NCBI RefSeq assembly: GCF_001077535.1
Contig: NZ_CP011968.1
Coordinates: 1,178,001-1,242,000 of the forward strand
Length of the DNA stretch: 64,000 nt
DNA from: Clostridioides difficile ATCC 9689 = DSM 1296
Lineage (GTDB): Bacteria > Bacillota > Clostridia > Peptostreptococcales > Peptostreptococcaceae
Reading direction: 5' to 3'
Position numbers and translations under genes: made by a program. The notes under the pieces were generated by a model, which was not told the origin of the DNA, ran no database searches, and was given only the letters and a program-made list of their open reading frames with translations. Below, piece after piece: positions 1-9,266 of this stretch (positions within the stretch are counted from its first letter, which is position 1; the number at the start of each line of letters is the position of its first letter).

Positions 1-2159
1 TAAATTTAAAAGTTAGATATATTGATAAAGATAAGAATGATGTAAATCGTAATTTAGAAAATTTATCACTTCACTTGGATGTTCTTCTTAAAAAATGTCC
101 TGGTAAGAGTGCTGATTTACTTTTAAAATCTGAATATGTTACTGAATTAAGAAATAAAGCAAATAATACTAAAGAAAATGAAATTAAGAAAAGCAGTATA
201 CAAGATGAATTAAAGATAATACTTGAAAGTAAGTTTAATACTGAAAGGGAAGTAAATTTACTAAATGAAAAACTTGAAAATAATAGAAAGAACAGAGATG
301 ACCTAGAAAAAGAATTAGAAGAACTAAAGTATTTAAATTTAGCCTCTGAACTTAGACGTGAATTAAAAGAAAATATGCCTTGTCCAGTTTGTGGGTCAAA
401 ACATCATGAAAATCATAATATAACTAAATATGATGAAAATATATCTTTTGTCAAAGAAAAACTGGAGAAATTAGAAAAAGAAAAAATAAGTATAAGAAAC
501 AATATAGAGGAATTAAATGCTAAAGTAAGTGGGTATTTATCTATAGAAAAAATGAAGACTAAAGAACTTGAAGATGTAAAAGGAAAACTAGGGGGGATTC
601 CATCTAGTCAATTATTAAAAAAACTTGATGAAGAACAAAGAAAACTTGCATTGTTAAAATCTAATATTCAGGAGTGGGAGAAAGAAAAAGAGAGTACTGA
701 AAATAAAGTAACATTAGCGAAAGAAGAAAAAAATAAAATTGAAAAAGAAGAATTAAAAATAAGAGAGAGTCTGAATAATTATAAGAAATTAACAAGAGAT
801 TTAAACATAGAAATAGAAGGTTTAGAAAATAAATGTAAAAAACTTAAACAGGAATACCTAGGATTAAAGACGATTACTAAAGTCTCTAATCTATTGTCAA
901 AAGTAAAAGAAATAAGGGAGAATGAAAAAGAATTAGAATTACTAAGTACTGGGCATTCAAATTTATTAAAAAATAGAGACTCACTAGATATTAAAATAAG
1001 AGAAAATGAGAGTAAACTACATGAAATAGAGATAGAATTAATAAAGGCTAGAGAATTATATGTAGAAAAGAAATTGAGTAGGGATAATAAGTATAAAGAA
1101 GTTATTAGCATAACTAAAGGTGATTTAGCTAAAAATCTTTTACATAATGTTGAAGAAAATATATGTAAGATATTAGAACAAGAAGAATCAAGCAAGAAAA
1201 AATTGGAAGAGCAAAGATTAGAATATGAAAAAAACATTGCTGAAAAGCACAATATAGATGGTAGACTTAAAACTGCTAAGGAACAATATAAAGACCAAAA
1301 ATCAACACTAAATAAACTATTAGCAGAAAATAAATTTGAAAGTATATATGCAGTAAAAAGAGCTTTATTAGATACTGATGCAGTAAAAAAATTGATTGAA
1401 GAAATACTAGAGCATGAAGAAGAACAAAAGTTATTATCATTTAAAATAAAATCATCAAAAGAAAAATTAAATGGAAGAAGCATAAAGAAGGAGTACTTTG
1501 AACAATTAAAAGATGAAATTTATAATTTGAAAGTAGAAATAGGAAATATATCCAAAGATATTGGAGCTAATCAAAATCAGTTAATAACATTAAAAGACTC
1601 TTTAGATAAGATAAATGATTTTAATAAACAACTTAAGGTAGTTGAACACAATGTGGACTTATTGGAAGAATTAGATAAATGTGTACAAGGAAATAAATTT
1701 GTAGAATATGTTTCTACAAACCAATTAAAATATATAGCGTTGGAAGCATCAAAACGATTGGATGGAATAACAAAAGGAAGATATGCACTTGAAATTGACT
1801 CAACACTAAACTTTGTAATGAGAGATAACTTTAATGGAGGAGAAAGAAGAAGCATTGATACTCTATCTGGTGGAGAGACATTCTTGACATCTCTATCATT
1901 AGCACTTGCTCTTTCATCTCAAATACAATTAAAGGGAAGTGCACCATTAGAATTTTTCTTTTTAGATGAAGGTTTTGGTTCATTAGATAGTGAACTTTTA
2001 GAAATTGTTATAGAATCCTTGGAAAGATTGCATAGTAATAATCTAAGTGTGGGTATAATAAGTCATGTCGAGGAACTTAAAAATAGAGTTCCTGTTAAGC
2101 TATTAGTTTCATCTAGTGAGGCTGGAATAGGTTCAAAAGTAAAAATTGAATATAGTTAG
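1..2159 (+). CDS. sbcC: SbcC exonuclease subunit, 5' truncated by window
   Basis: The reading frame is open from base 3, so the gene begins upstream of the window and only its C-terminal part (about 719 codons) is present. SbcC is the SMC-like ATPase of the SbcCD (Mre11-Rad50 type) nuclease, which cuts hairpins and protein-blocked DNA ends. Visible are long Glu/Lys-rich coiled coils on both sides of a zinc-hook motif (CPVCGSKHH, near base 380), then the ABC signature LSGGETFLTSLSLALA and the Walker B/D-loop FFFLDEGFGSLDS near the C-terminus. The N-terminal Walker A lies outside the window. sbcD would be expected just upstream. Confidence 0.93.
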   Translation, partial: NLKVRYIDKDKNDVNRNLENLSLHLDVLLKKCPGKSADLLLKSEYVTELRNKANNTKENEIKKSSIQDELKIILESKFNTEREVNLLNEKLENNRKNRDDLEKELEELKYLNLASELRRELKENMPCPVCGSKHHENHNITKYDENISFVKEKLEKLEKEKISIRNNIEELNAKVSGYLSIEKMKTKELEDVKGKLGGIPSSQLLKKLDEEQRKLALLKSNIQEWEKEKESTENKVTLAKEEKNKIEKEELKIRESLNNYKKLTRDLNIEIEGLENKCKKLKQEYLGLKTITKVSNLLSKVKEIRENEKELELLSTGHSNLLKNRDSLDIKIRENESKLHEIEIELIKARELYVEKKLSRDNKYKEVISITKGDLAKNLLHNVEENICKILEQEESSKKKLEEQRLEYEKNIAEKHNIDGRLKTAKEQYKDQKSTLNKLLAENKFESIYAVKRALLDTDAVKKLIEEILEHEEEQKLLSFKIKSSKEKLNGRSIKKEYFEQLKDEIYNLKVEIGNISKDIGANQNQLITLKDSLDKINDFNKQLKVVEHNVDLLEELDKCVQGNKFVEYVSTNQLKYIALEASKRLDGITKGRYALEIDSTLNFVMRDNFNGGERRSIDTLSGGETFLTSLSLALALSSQIQLKGSAPLEFFFLDEGFGSLDSELLEIVIESLERLHSNNLSVGIISHVEELKNRVPVKLLVSSSEAGIGSKVKIEYS

Positions 2160-2289
2160 AAAATATATGTTAATTGAATATATTATCTAATATTTCCAAA
2201 TAATATGTAATTGTGATATAATAAAAACTAATATTAAAGTTATTTATAATTAATATTAATATAAAAACATGTAAGTAGGAGTGTGGTAA

Positions 2290-3543
2290 GTGTTGGAATC
2301 GCCCAATAATTTGATTCAGATTATTTTTTTAATAGTATTACTTATAGGGTCTGCATTTTTCTCAGCATCTGAAACGGCCTTAATGTCGTTGAGTAAAATC
2401 AGAATCAGATATATGCAAGATGAAGGAGTTAAAGGAGCTAAGTTAGTAAGTTCATTAATAGAAAATCCAAATAAGCTTTTAAGTTCTATATTGGTTGGAA
2501 ATAACGTCGTAAATATAGCAGCAACATCCATATCAACATCTTTGTTTATAGGATTAATGGGAGAAAAAGGAGTGGCACTTGCTACAGCTGTTATGACAGT
2601 ATTAGTATTAATATTTGGTGAGATTACTCCAAAAACAATAGCAGCAAATAATTCAGAAAAGGTTTCTCTATTAGTATCTAAACCTATAAAAGCAATTATA
2701 TTTATATTAAGACCAATAGTATGGATATTTAATATAATTACAAATATTATATTTAAATTATTTGGTATAACAAATAAAGGAGCTAAATCATTCATAACTG
2801 AAGAAGAGCTAAAAACTATGGTAAATGTAAGTCATGAAGAAGGCGTCCTTGAAATGGAAGAGAGAGAAATCATAAATAATGTTTTTGAATTTGGAGATAT
2901 GCAAGCTAAAAATGCAATGGTACAAAGAATAGATATGGTAGCTATAGATATGGAAGATAGTTATGATGAGATAATACAGGTATTTAAAACTGAAAAATTA
3001 AGCAGAATGCCTGTGTATGAAGAAACTATAGATGATATTGTAGGAATACTTAATATAAAAGATATTATATTTTTATCTGATGAAGAAATAGAGTCATTTG
3101 ATATTAAAAATTATATGAGAGAACCTTTTTTCACGTATGAGTTCAAAAAGATAACACAACTTCTTGAAGAGATGAAACTTGAAAAAAGTCAGATGGCTAT
3201 AGTTGTAGATGAGTATGGTGGAACATCTGGACTTTTAACTATAGAAGATTTAGTAGAAGTCATTGTTGGAGATATAGAGGATGAATATGATGAAGAAGAG
3301 GATGAAATACAAGTTATAAAAGAAGATGAGTATATTGTAGATGGAAGTACTAAAATTGGTGATGTTAATGAACTTATTGGTGTAAACTTGGAATCTGAGG
3401 AGTTTGATTCCATAGGAGGTTTTATAATTGGACACCTAAGCAGATTGCCAGAAGAAAATGAAGTAATTGAAGTTGATAATATAAGATTTTGTATAGAAAG
3501 TATAGAAAAAAATAGAATTAAAAAAATAAGAATATATACATAA
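2290..3543 (+). CDS. CNNM/CorC-family membrane protein (hemolysin-like)
   Basis: 417 residues with a GTG start. The order is typical of the family: a DUF21 transmembrane domain (about residues 1-190, several hydrophobic helices, with the motif FGEITPKTIA), a CBS pair (about 205-325, containing MPVYEETIDDIVGILNIKD and VVDEYGGTSGLLTIEDLVE), and a C-terminal CorC_HlyC domain ending in the IGGFIIGHLSRLPEENE stretch. Family members are Mg2+ or other divalent cation efflux/homeostasis proteins of the cytoplasmic membrane; the old 'hemolysin' name is misleading. It stands alone, with a strong terminator directly after it. Confidence 0.88.
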   Translation: MLESPNNLIQIIFLIVLLIGSAFFSASETALMSLSKIRIRYMQDEGVKGAKLVSSLIENPNKLLSSILVGNNVVNIAATSISTSLFIGLMGEKGVALATAVMTVLVLIFGEITPKTIAANNSEKVSLLVSKPIKAIIFILRPIVWIFNIITNIIFKLFGITNKGAKSFITEEELKTMVNVSHEEGVLEMEEREIINNVFEFGDMQAKNAMVQRIDMVAIDMEDSYDEIIQVFKTEKLSRMPVYEETIDDIVGILNIKDIIFLSDEEIESFDIKNYMREPFFTYEFKKITQLLEEMKLEKSQMAIVVDEYGGTSGLLTIEDLVEVIVGDIEDEYDEEEDEIQVIKEDEYIVDGSTKIGDVNELIGVNLESEEFDSIGGFIIGHLSRLPEENEVIEVDNIRFCIESIEKNRIKKIRIYT

Positions 3544-3567
3544 TGTAATAATGTTCTTAAATTTATT

Positions 3568-3622
3568 AGAAGTGTATAAATATAAAAGATATCTTTTATA
3601 TTTATACACTTCTTTTTATTTT
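3568..3622 (+). terminator. Rho-independent terminator after the CorC-like gene
   Basis: A 46-bp perfect palindrome (23-nt arms at 3568-3590 and 3591-3613) is followed by a T-rich run. At DNA level it could also form a cruciform. Confidence 0.85.
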
Positions 3623-3691
3623 GTATTCAAATAAAACTAGTATGAAATGGACAAAATAAAAATATAAATTAGAAGAAAGGAGATTTTTAAG

Positions 3692-4744
3692 ATGAGCATA
3701 CTAGAAAATAATTTTTTATACAAATTAAAAAACAACACTATCTTTTTTTGTATATATACATTGTTATTTATTTTTATTTACAAAGCGTTTCCATACATAG
3801 CTCCATTTTTTCTAGGTGCTATAATAGCACTTATGATTAATCCTATATCACAAAAGTTAGAAAATAAGTTTCATATAAATAAAGGTATCTCTACTCTTGT
3901 TCTAAGTTTTCTTGCAGTGGCTATAGTCAGTACAGTTACTACAATAATAGTAATAAATTCAATGAAAGAATTAATGGGATTTTTAAATAATATATCTGCT
4001 AATCCTGAGGATATAAGTAATACTATTATGTATTTTTTAAATAAAATAAATGACTTTATGAAATCATTTCAAGAAATAGCCAATTTTGATGTAGAACAAT
4101 TAGTAAACAAATTCAGTGGTGAAGTAATGCAAATTACAAAAAATCTTCTTACTAGTATACTTGGATTGGCTACTTCTATTCCATATATTATAATATTTAT
4201 AATTACCTTGTTTATTGCTACGTACTTTATAGCAAAAGACCTTGATAAGATTGAAAATAGTTTTTATAATATGTTTACTGTTGATGTTAGAAAGAAAGTA
4301 AAAAACGTAAAGAAAGAGGCAGGGCTTTCACTTGTTGGATATATAAGGGCCTATACAATACTTATGGCTATAACATTTTTTGCAATCTGGGGAAGTTTTG
4401 CTTTATTTGGATTGAAATACGGTCTAATAGTAGGGTTTGTAGGAGCTTTAATGGATTTAATTCCATTCCTAGGTATAATAACAATATATCTTCCAGTAAT
4501 TGTTTATTATTTTCTTATAAAAAATTATTTTATAGCTATAAGTATGACTGTGATATTTTTTGTTTTGTCTTTGATTAGAGAAATACTTGAACCTAAACTA
4601 GTATCAGTAAATGTTGGACTAAATCCATTAGCTACCCTAGCAGCGATTTTTATTGGAATCCAAGTAAAAGGAATAATTGGAGTAATTTTTTGTTTGGGTT
4701 TGGTATGTATGCATGATATACTTAAGAAGGTGGATATTTTTTAA
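3692..4744 (+). CDS. AI-2E/UPF0118 family permease
   Basis: 350 residues with about seven or eight hydrophobic segments: two at residues 15-60, one at 70-95, a pair at 150-185, and a cluster from about 215 to 340. The cluster contains the family's GLVVGFxGALxDLIPFLG-type signature, seen here as ALMDLIPFLGIITIYLP. Members export small molecules or act as Na+(Li+)/H+ antiporters; the substrate cannot be read from sequence. An AGAAGGAGA ribosome site precedes the ATG. The gene lies between two terminated units and is probably monocistronic. Confidence 0.85.
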   Translation: MSILENNFLYKLKNNTIFFCIYTLLFIFIYKAFPYIAPFFLGAIIALMINPISQKLENKFHINKGISTLVLSFLAVAIVSTVTTIIVINSMKELMGFLNNISANPEDISNTIMYFLNKINDFMKSFQEIANFDVEQLVNKFSGEVMQITKNLLTSILGLATSIPYIIIFIITLFIATYFIAKDLDKIENSFYNMFTVDVRKKVKNVKKEAGLSLVGYIRAYTILMAITFFAIWGSFALFGLKYGLIVGFVGALMDLIPFLGIITIYLPVIVYYFLIKNYFIAISMTVIFFVLSLIREILEPKLVSVNVGLNPLATLAAIFIGIQVKGIIGVIFCLGLVCMHDILKKVDIF

Positions 4745-4834
4745 TTATAATAATTGATAGATTTTTTTAAAAATAAAATTTTATTCACAGGTAAATAAAA
4801 AAATATTAATCTTATTAAGAAAGAGGGTATATAC

Positions 4835-6061
4835 GTGAAACAAAAAGTAGTGGAAAGATTTTTAAAATATGTATCATTTGATACAACATCTAATTCTCAG
4901 TGTGAGAACTGTCCATCTTCAGAAGGTCAAAGAGTTTTAGCTAAGTATATAGTTGAAGAGCTAAAAACAATGGGTGTTGATGATGTGAGTTTAGATGAAA
5001 ATAGTTATATAATGGCTACTTTAAAAGGAAATACTGATGGTGTGGATACTATAGGATTCATATCACATTTAGATACAATTGAAGATGTTAGTGGAAAAGA
5101 TATTAAACCAAGAATAATAGAAAATTATGATGGAAAAGACATAGTTTTAAATGAAGCGTTAAATGTTATTACGTATGTAAAGGATTCTCCAGAGTTGGAA
5201 GAATTTAAAGGTGACGATTTAATAGTCACTGATGGAACAACTCTACTTGGCTCTGATGATAAAGCTGGTATAGCTGAGATAGTGACTGCAATAGAGTATC
5301 TAATAAATCATCCAGAAATTAAGCATGGAGATATAAAAATAGGATTTACACCAGATGAAGAAATTGGTAGAGGTGCTGATTTATTTGATGTTGAAAAATT
5401 TGGAGCAAAATATGCATATACTTTAGATGGAGGAATAGTTGGAGAACTTGAATGTGAAAATTTTAATGCTGCAAATGCAACTATTACTATACATGGTAGA
5501 AATGTTCATCCAGGTTCAGCTAAAAATAAAATGGTAAATGCTATACATATAGCTGCTGAAATATCAGAAATGTTCCCAGCAGATGAAAGACCAGAAACAA
5601 CAGAAGGATATGAAGGATTTTGGCATTTAAATTCTATAGGTGGAAATGTCGAGAATGTAAGTATGGCTTATATTATTAGAGACCATTGTAGAGAAAAATT
5701 TGAAAATAGAAAATCTATTATGATAGAGAATATAGAAAAAATAAATAAGAAATACGATAATAGAGTGGAATTGGATTTAAAAGATTCTTATTACAATATG
5801 AAAGAAAAGATTGAGCCAGTTATGTTTATAGTTGATATAGCTAAAGAAGCTATGGAGGAATTAGGTATAAAACCACGTTTAGTTCCTGTAAGAGGTGGTA
5901 CTGATGGAGCAAGATTATCTTTTAATGGATTACCTTGTCCAAATATATTTACTGGTGGATTAAACTTCCATGGGAAAAATGAGTGTATACCAGTTAGTTC
6001 TATGGAGAAAGCTACTAAACTAATTGTAAGAATAGCTGAAAAATATGCTGAAAGAGTTTAG
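4835..6061 (+). CDS. pepT: Peptidase T (tripeptide aminopeptidase)
   Basis: 408 residues with a GTG start after GAAAGAGGGT. This M20B-family zinc aminopeptidase removes N-terminal residues from tripeptides in the cytoplasm. The dinuclear-site motifs are present: FISHLDTIED (His and Asp), TTLLGSDDKAGIAEI (bridging Asp), and PDEEIGRGADLF with the catalytic Glu pair, followed by TLDGG. RGGTDGARLSFNGLPCPNIF and GGLNFHGKNE supply the C-terminal ligand. Full family length. In an amino-acid-fermenting anaerobe it fits peptide utilisation. Confidence 0.93.
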   Translation: MKQKVVERFLKYVSFDTTSNSQCENCPSSEGQRVLAKYIVEELKTMGVDDVSLDENSYIMATLKGNTDGVDTIGFISHLDTIEDVSGKDIKPRIIENYDGKDIVLNEALNVITYVKDSPELEEFKGDDLIVTDGTTLLGSDDKAGIAEIVTAIEYLINHPEIKHGDIKIGFTPDEEIGRGADLFDVEKFGAKYAYTLDGGIVGELECENFNAANATITIHGRNVHPGSAKNKMVNAIHIAAEISEMFPADERPETTEGYEGFWHLNSIGGNVENVSMAYIIRDHCREKFENRKSIMIENIEKINKKYDNRVELDLKDSYYNMKEKIEPVMFIVDIAKEAMEELGIKPRLVPVRGGTDGARLSFNGLPCPNIFTGGLNFHGKNECIPVSSMEKATKLIVRIAEKYAERV

Positions 6062-6097
6062 TTAAAAGGTATTTAAAAATTAAGCATTTAAAGTTAT

Positions 6098-6172
6098 AAT
6101 AGCTATATCATTCTTTATAAGTCAAGCTGATTATAAGCTTGTGTTGTATTTAAAATGGTATAGCTATTTTTG
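6098..6172 (+). terminator. Terminator after pepT
   Basis: An outer stem (6098-6110 with 6156-6168, one G-U pair) encloses a smaller CAAGCT/AGCTTG hairpin, and a short T run follows. The long two-tier shape makes this a probable rather than certain terminator. Confidence 0.6.
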
Positions 6173-6267
6173 TAATTATTTTTATAAAAGATAATTATTT
6201 TTAGTTTAGGGTATCAATAAAAAGTATGAATATCAATAGGTATTAACATTCAAAAGGGGGAATTGTA

Positions 6268-7320
6268 TTGAAAATTAAATCTAAAAAAATAATAGCATTT
6301 GCACTTTCACTTGGGATTATGTTGCCAAGTTGTGTATATGCAGACACTATTAGTAAAAATCAAAATGCACAGGTAGATATGAACAATTATCTTCAAGGTA
6401 GAAAATCTCCAAAGGAGGAAAAACTTATTGGTGAAGATAGATTTGATACAGCGATAAAAATATCTCATAGTGGTTGGAATAATGGTTCAGAAAGGGTGTT
6501 TCTAGTTAACTCAAATTCATTGCCAGATGCATTGGCTTCAACTCCTTTGGCAAGTAAATTGGATGCGCCAATACTGCTTACAAATAAAAATAGTATACCA
6601 TATAATGTAACAGAGGAAATAAAAAGGCTTAATCCAGCAGAAGTTATTTTAATTGGAAGTGAAGGAGCTATTTCATCAAGTGTAAAAGAATCTCTTGAAG
6701 ATATGGAAGTATTAGTCAGTAGAATCGGTGGAGCAGATAGAGAAGAAACATCTTTACTTCTTACTAGACAGCTAGATGATACTGGTGATTTAGGTGTCTC
6801 AAAAGTGGCAGTGGTTAATGGGTATAATGGACTGGCAGATGCAACTTCAATATCAAGCCCAGCTGCAAGTGATAATACAGCTATAATATATACAGGTAAG
6901 GATAGCATAAGAAGTGAGGCAAAGAATTTTATTACACAAAACTCAACTAAGACATACATAGTAGGTGGGGAGTACAGTATAAGTAAAAAACTTGAAGGAC
7001 AGTTAGTAAACTCAGAAAGACTAGCAGGGACAGATAGAAAAGATACTAATGCGAAAGTTTTAGAAAAGTTTTATGGAAAATCAAGTAAGGTTAATAATAT
7101 GTATTTTGCAAAAGATGGAAGTGGTAGAGAAGCTGATTTAGTTGATGGGCTTGCTGCTGGAGTATTAGCATCAAAAACAAAGTCACCTGTAGTACTTGCA
7201 AGTGGAAGTTTAAGTAGTGCACAGAAAAGTTTTATAAAAAAAGTAAAGGCTGATAAATTTGTACAAGTTGGTGGAGGTAAAAATAGTAAACCATATGCAG
7301 AAGCATTAGCCTTACAGTAA
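6268..7320 (+). CDS. cwp18: Cell wall protein with three CWB2 repeats (Cwp18-like)
   Basis: 350 residues with a TTG start after AAAAGGGGG. An N-terminal signal peptide (KIKSKK, a hydrophobic core, then cleavage after YADT) is followed by three tandem cell-wall-binding type 2 repeats starting near residues 55, 150 and 250. The repeat signatures are GEDRFDTAIKIS, IGGADREETSLLL and LAGTDRKDTNAKVL. CWB2 triplets anchor C. difficile S-layer-associated proteins to the anionic polymer PSII. There is essentially no additional effector domain, so the protein is little more than a wall anchor. The length and position fit Cwp18, which I recognise from the neighbourhood; the symbol is slightly less sure than the family. 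Confidence 0.85.
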   Translation: MKIKSKKIIAFALSLGIMLPSCVYADTISKNQNAQVDMNNYLQGRKSPKEEKLIGEDRFDTAIKISHSGWNNGSERVFLVNSNSLPDALASTPLASKLDAPILLTNKNSIPYNVTEEIKRLNPAEVILIGSEGAISSSVKESLEDMEVLVSRIGGADREETSLLLTRQLDDTGDLGVSKVAVVNGYNGLADATSISSPAASDNTAIIYTGKDSIRSEAKNFITQNSTKTYIVGGEYSISKKLEGQLVNSERLAGTDRKDTNAKVLEKFYGKSSKVNNMYFAKDGSGREADLVDGLAAGVLASKTKSPVVLASGSLSSAQKSFIKKVKADKFVQVGGGKNSKPYAEALALQ

Positions 7321-7355
7321 TATTGTGTAAATCAAAATTAATATATAATAATAGC

Positions 7356-7609
7356 AAGTAAACCAAGTTGCACTTCAATATATATAATAAAATAAGTAAA
7401 CTAAGTTATATTTCAGTATAATATATAATAAAATAAGTAAACTAAGTTATATTTCAGTATAATATATAATGAAATAAGTAAACTAAGTTATATTTCAGTA
7501 TAATATATAATGAAATAAGTAAACTAAATTATACTCCAATATAATATATAATAGAAACAAGTAAACTAAGTTATATTTCAATATAGCATATAATAAAACA
7601 AGTAAACCA
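7356..7609. repeat. 41-bp tandem repeat, about six copies
   Basis: Successive copies begin at 7356, 7394, 7435, 7476, 7517, 7559 and 7600 (the last partial), so the period is 38, 41, 41, 41, 42, 41. The copies start with AAGTAAACTAAGTTATATTT and end in an ATATATAATA-like tract. The middle copies are nearly identical and the outer ones diverge, as expected for a variable-number tandem repeat. There are no distinct spacers. Confidence 0.9.
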
Positions 7610-7690
7610 GATTCTATTTAATTAGAAGTTTAAGGTATTGTACTTAAACTTCTAATTGAGATAGAAATAAAATGGTTTACTTGTTTTTAT
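7595..7690. terminator. Long two-tier hairpin, probable bidirectional terminator
   Basis: The outer arms 7595-7609 and 7673-7687 are perfect complements (15 bp). Inside, 7620-7634 pairs perfectly with 7643-7657 (15 bp, 8-nt loop). A T-rich tract follows on both strands. It lies between convergent genes. Its left outer arm is the last copy of the tandem repeat. Confidence 0.75.
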
Positions 7691-7737
7691 TATGAGTTTA
7701 ATAAATTAAAGCTTATTTTATTTTTATTAAAAATTTA

Positions 7738-8307
7738 CTAATCATTGATATTTATTATATTTCCAGTATTGATGTCAATTAAGTTTATATCAAGTTCAAG
7801 CTCATCCTCATCATCAGTTTTTATGATATCTATAATTGCGACAGAATGGCTTCCATCTTTTGGGATAGAAGTACTTCCTGGATTTATTACTATTAAATTA
7901 TCATCCATGTATAGCTTTTTTACATGAGTATGTCCTAAAACTAATATGTCACCACCCATTTTCTTTGCTTTGTCAATAATTTCTTCTTCTGATTCTATAT
8001 AACCATGATTCAATATAATTCTAATTTCACCAAATTGGCTCATGACATAAGGACTCTGAATAGGATGTTCTATAACCATCTGGTCAACATCTGCATCACA
8101 GTTCCCTTTTACAATCACAATGTTTTCTAATTTATTTAATGTCTCAATAAATTTTTTAGGATTATATCCTTCTGGAATATCATTTCTAGGTCCATGATAT
8201 AAGACATCTCCACCATGTAATAAAACATCACAATCAGATAATACATTTAACGCTTTTTCAAAGTAAAGTAAGCTACCATGAGTATCACTCATTATTCCTA
8301 TTTTCAT
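7738..8307 (-). CDS. YfcE/MJ0936-type metallophosphoesterase
   Basis: 189 residues, minus strand, with a GGAGG ribosome site before the ATG. The metal-binding motifs of the calcineurin-like fold appear in order: MSDTHGS, LHGGDVLYHG, VKGNCD, ILNHG and LGHTHVKK. Small proteins of this type are phosphodiesterases acting on model substrates in vitro; the natural substrate is generally unknown. The acidic C-terminal stretch (DDEDELELD) is unremarkable. It follows nadK by about 25 bp on the same strand, so the two are probably co-transcribed. Confidence 0.88.
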   Translation of the reverse strand: MKIGIMSDTHGSLLYFEKALNVLSDCDVLLHGGDVLYHGPRNDIPEGYNPKKFIETLNKLENIVIVKGNCDADVDQMVIEHPIQSPYVMSQFGEIRIILNHGYIESEEEIIDKAKKMGGDILVLGHTHVKKLYMDDNLIVINPGSTSIPKDGSHSVAIIDIIKTDDEDELELDINLIDINTGNIININD

Positions 8308-8331
8308 ATTAAAAATCCTCCTAAGTACAGT

Positions 8332-9132
8332 CTATAAAAATTTTTCAGATACTCTATGCCAAAACTCATAGTTTGACATTCTAAGTAATTTTATTTTTGC
8401 ATCAGATATACTAACTTTTATATTTTCGATTTGTCTAAATCTGTGCTCAACTCCATCAACGACAATCAATACAGAATCTTCAAATCTATATTCTGGTGCA
8501 ATCTTTATAACAGATTCATTTGAACATATTATACTTGATGTAAAGCACCTATATGCATTGGTATTTATCGGATGTAAAGGTGTAATCTGCATAAGTTCAA
8601 GATTTATATCAACAATACTACCTCCAGCAGAATAGTTATAGGCTGTTGAACCTGTGGAAGTAGAAATAATCATACCATCTCCACTAAAATTTTGTATATG
8701 TTTATTATCAAGGCTTAAATTTAGGTGTATAGTCCTAGACTTGTCTCCTCTTATAACAACCTCATTTACAGCAAGCATATTAGAACCACTAGTAGTTGTA
8801 TATACTTCCGCATTAAGAAGTGACATTTCTTGAATAATATAATCTTTTTTTGTATAAGCTTCAATAAAGCTATCAATCTTATCTGGTAAAATATCAGGAA
8901 AAAACCCCAGATGACCTGTATTTATTCCCATTATGGGAATCTCAGGAAAATCGAAATCTCTAACTGTTCTTAAAAAAGAGCCATCACCACCAATTGATAT
9001 AATAAGCTCTGTGTCTGGATAAATATCTGAATACACTTCAAAGCCAGCATTGATAAGTTTTCTAGTTAAGAGTTCTTTAGTCTCAAGGGACTTATTTAAT
9101 TGGTTTGTATTTATAGTTATAATTCTTTTCAT
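8332..9132 (-). CDS. nadK: NAD kinase
   Basis: 266 residues, minus strand. NAD kinase phosphorylates NAD to NADP in the cytoplasm. Diagnostic motifs are ISIGGDGSFLRT (GGDG active site), INTGHLGFF, NEVVIRGDKSR and the glycine-rich GDGMIISTSTGSTAYNYSAGG. Length is normal for the family. Transcription is divergent from the ABC transporter genes and the downstream phosphoesterase probably shares the transcript. Confidence 0.95.
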   Translation of the reverse strand: MKRIITINTNQLNKSLETKELLTRKLINAGFEVYSDIYPDTELIISIGGDGSFLRTVRDFDFPEIPIMGINTGHLGFFPDILPDKIDSFIEAYTKKDYIIQEMSLLNAEVYTTTSGSNMLAVNEVVIRGDKSRTIHLNLSLDNKHIQNFSGDGMIISTSTGSTAYNYSAGGSIVDINLELMQITPLHPINTNAYRCFTSSIICSNESVIKIAPEYRFEDSVLIVVDGVEHRFRQIENIKVSISDAKIKLLRMSNYEFWHRVSEKFL

Positions 9133-9266
9133 ATATTCACCTCTTCATACTTTGTATTATAACATAGTTTTATAATTCTTAATTTATAAATTTATAAATG
9201 ACCTTTGTAATGAATGTGTTAAAATATGTATAGGTGGGTATAAAAAAATGCATAAGAGGTGAAGAT

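Larger units (their letters stand above)
7321..7737. other. 417-bp AT-rich intergenic region between cwp18 and the phosphoesterase
   Basis: No gene is seen. The region is filled by a 41-bp tandem repeat and a long hairpin, both listed separately. The flanking genes converge on it. Confidence 0.8.

Noticed and set aside
779-1483. Long open frame on the minus strand inside sbcC (and similar ones inside many genes)
   Set aside because: Hydrophobic/Ser-rich shadow of a Lys/Glu-rich coiled-coil gene, with no ribosome site. The same applies to other antisense frames in this AT-rich genome.
3568-3613. Perfect 46-bp palindrome as a recombination or replication site
   Set aside because: It directly follows a gene and ends in a T run, so a terminator explains it.
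7356-7609. Possible CRISPR array
   Set aside because: The 41-bp units are adjacent with no distinct unique spacers, and no cas genes are near. It is a plain tandem repeat.
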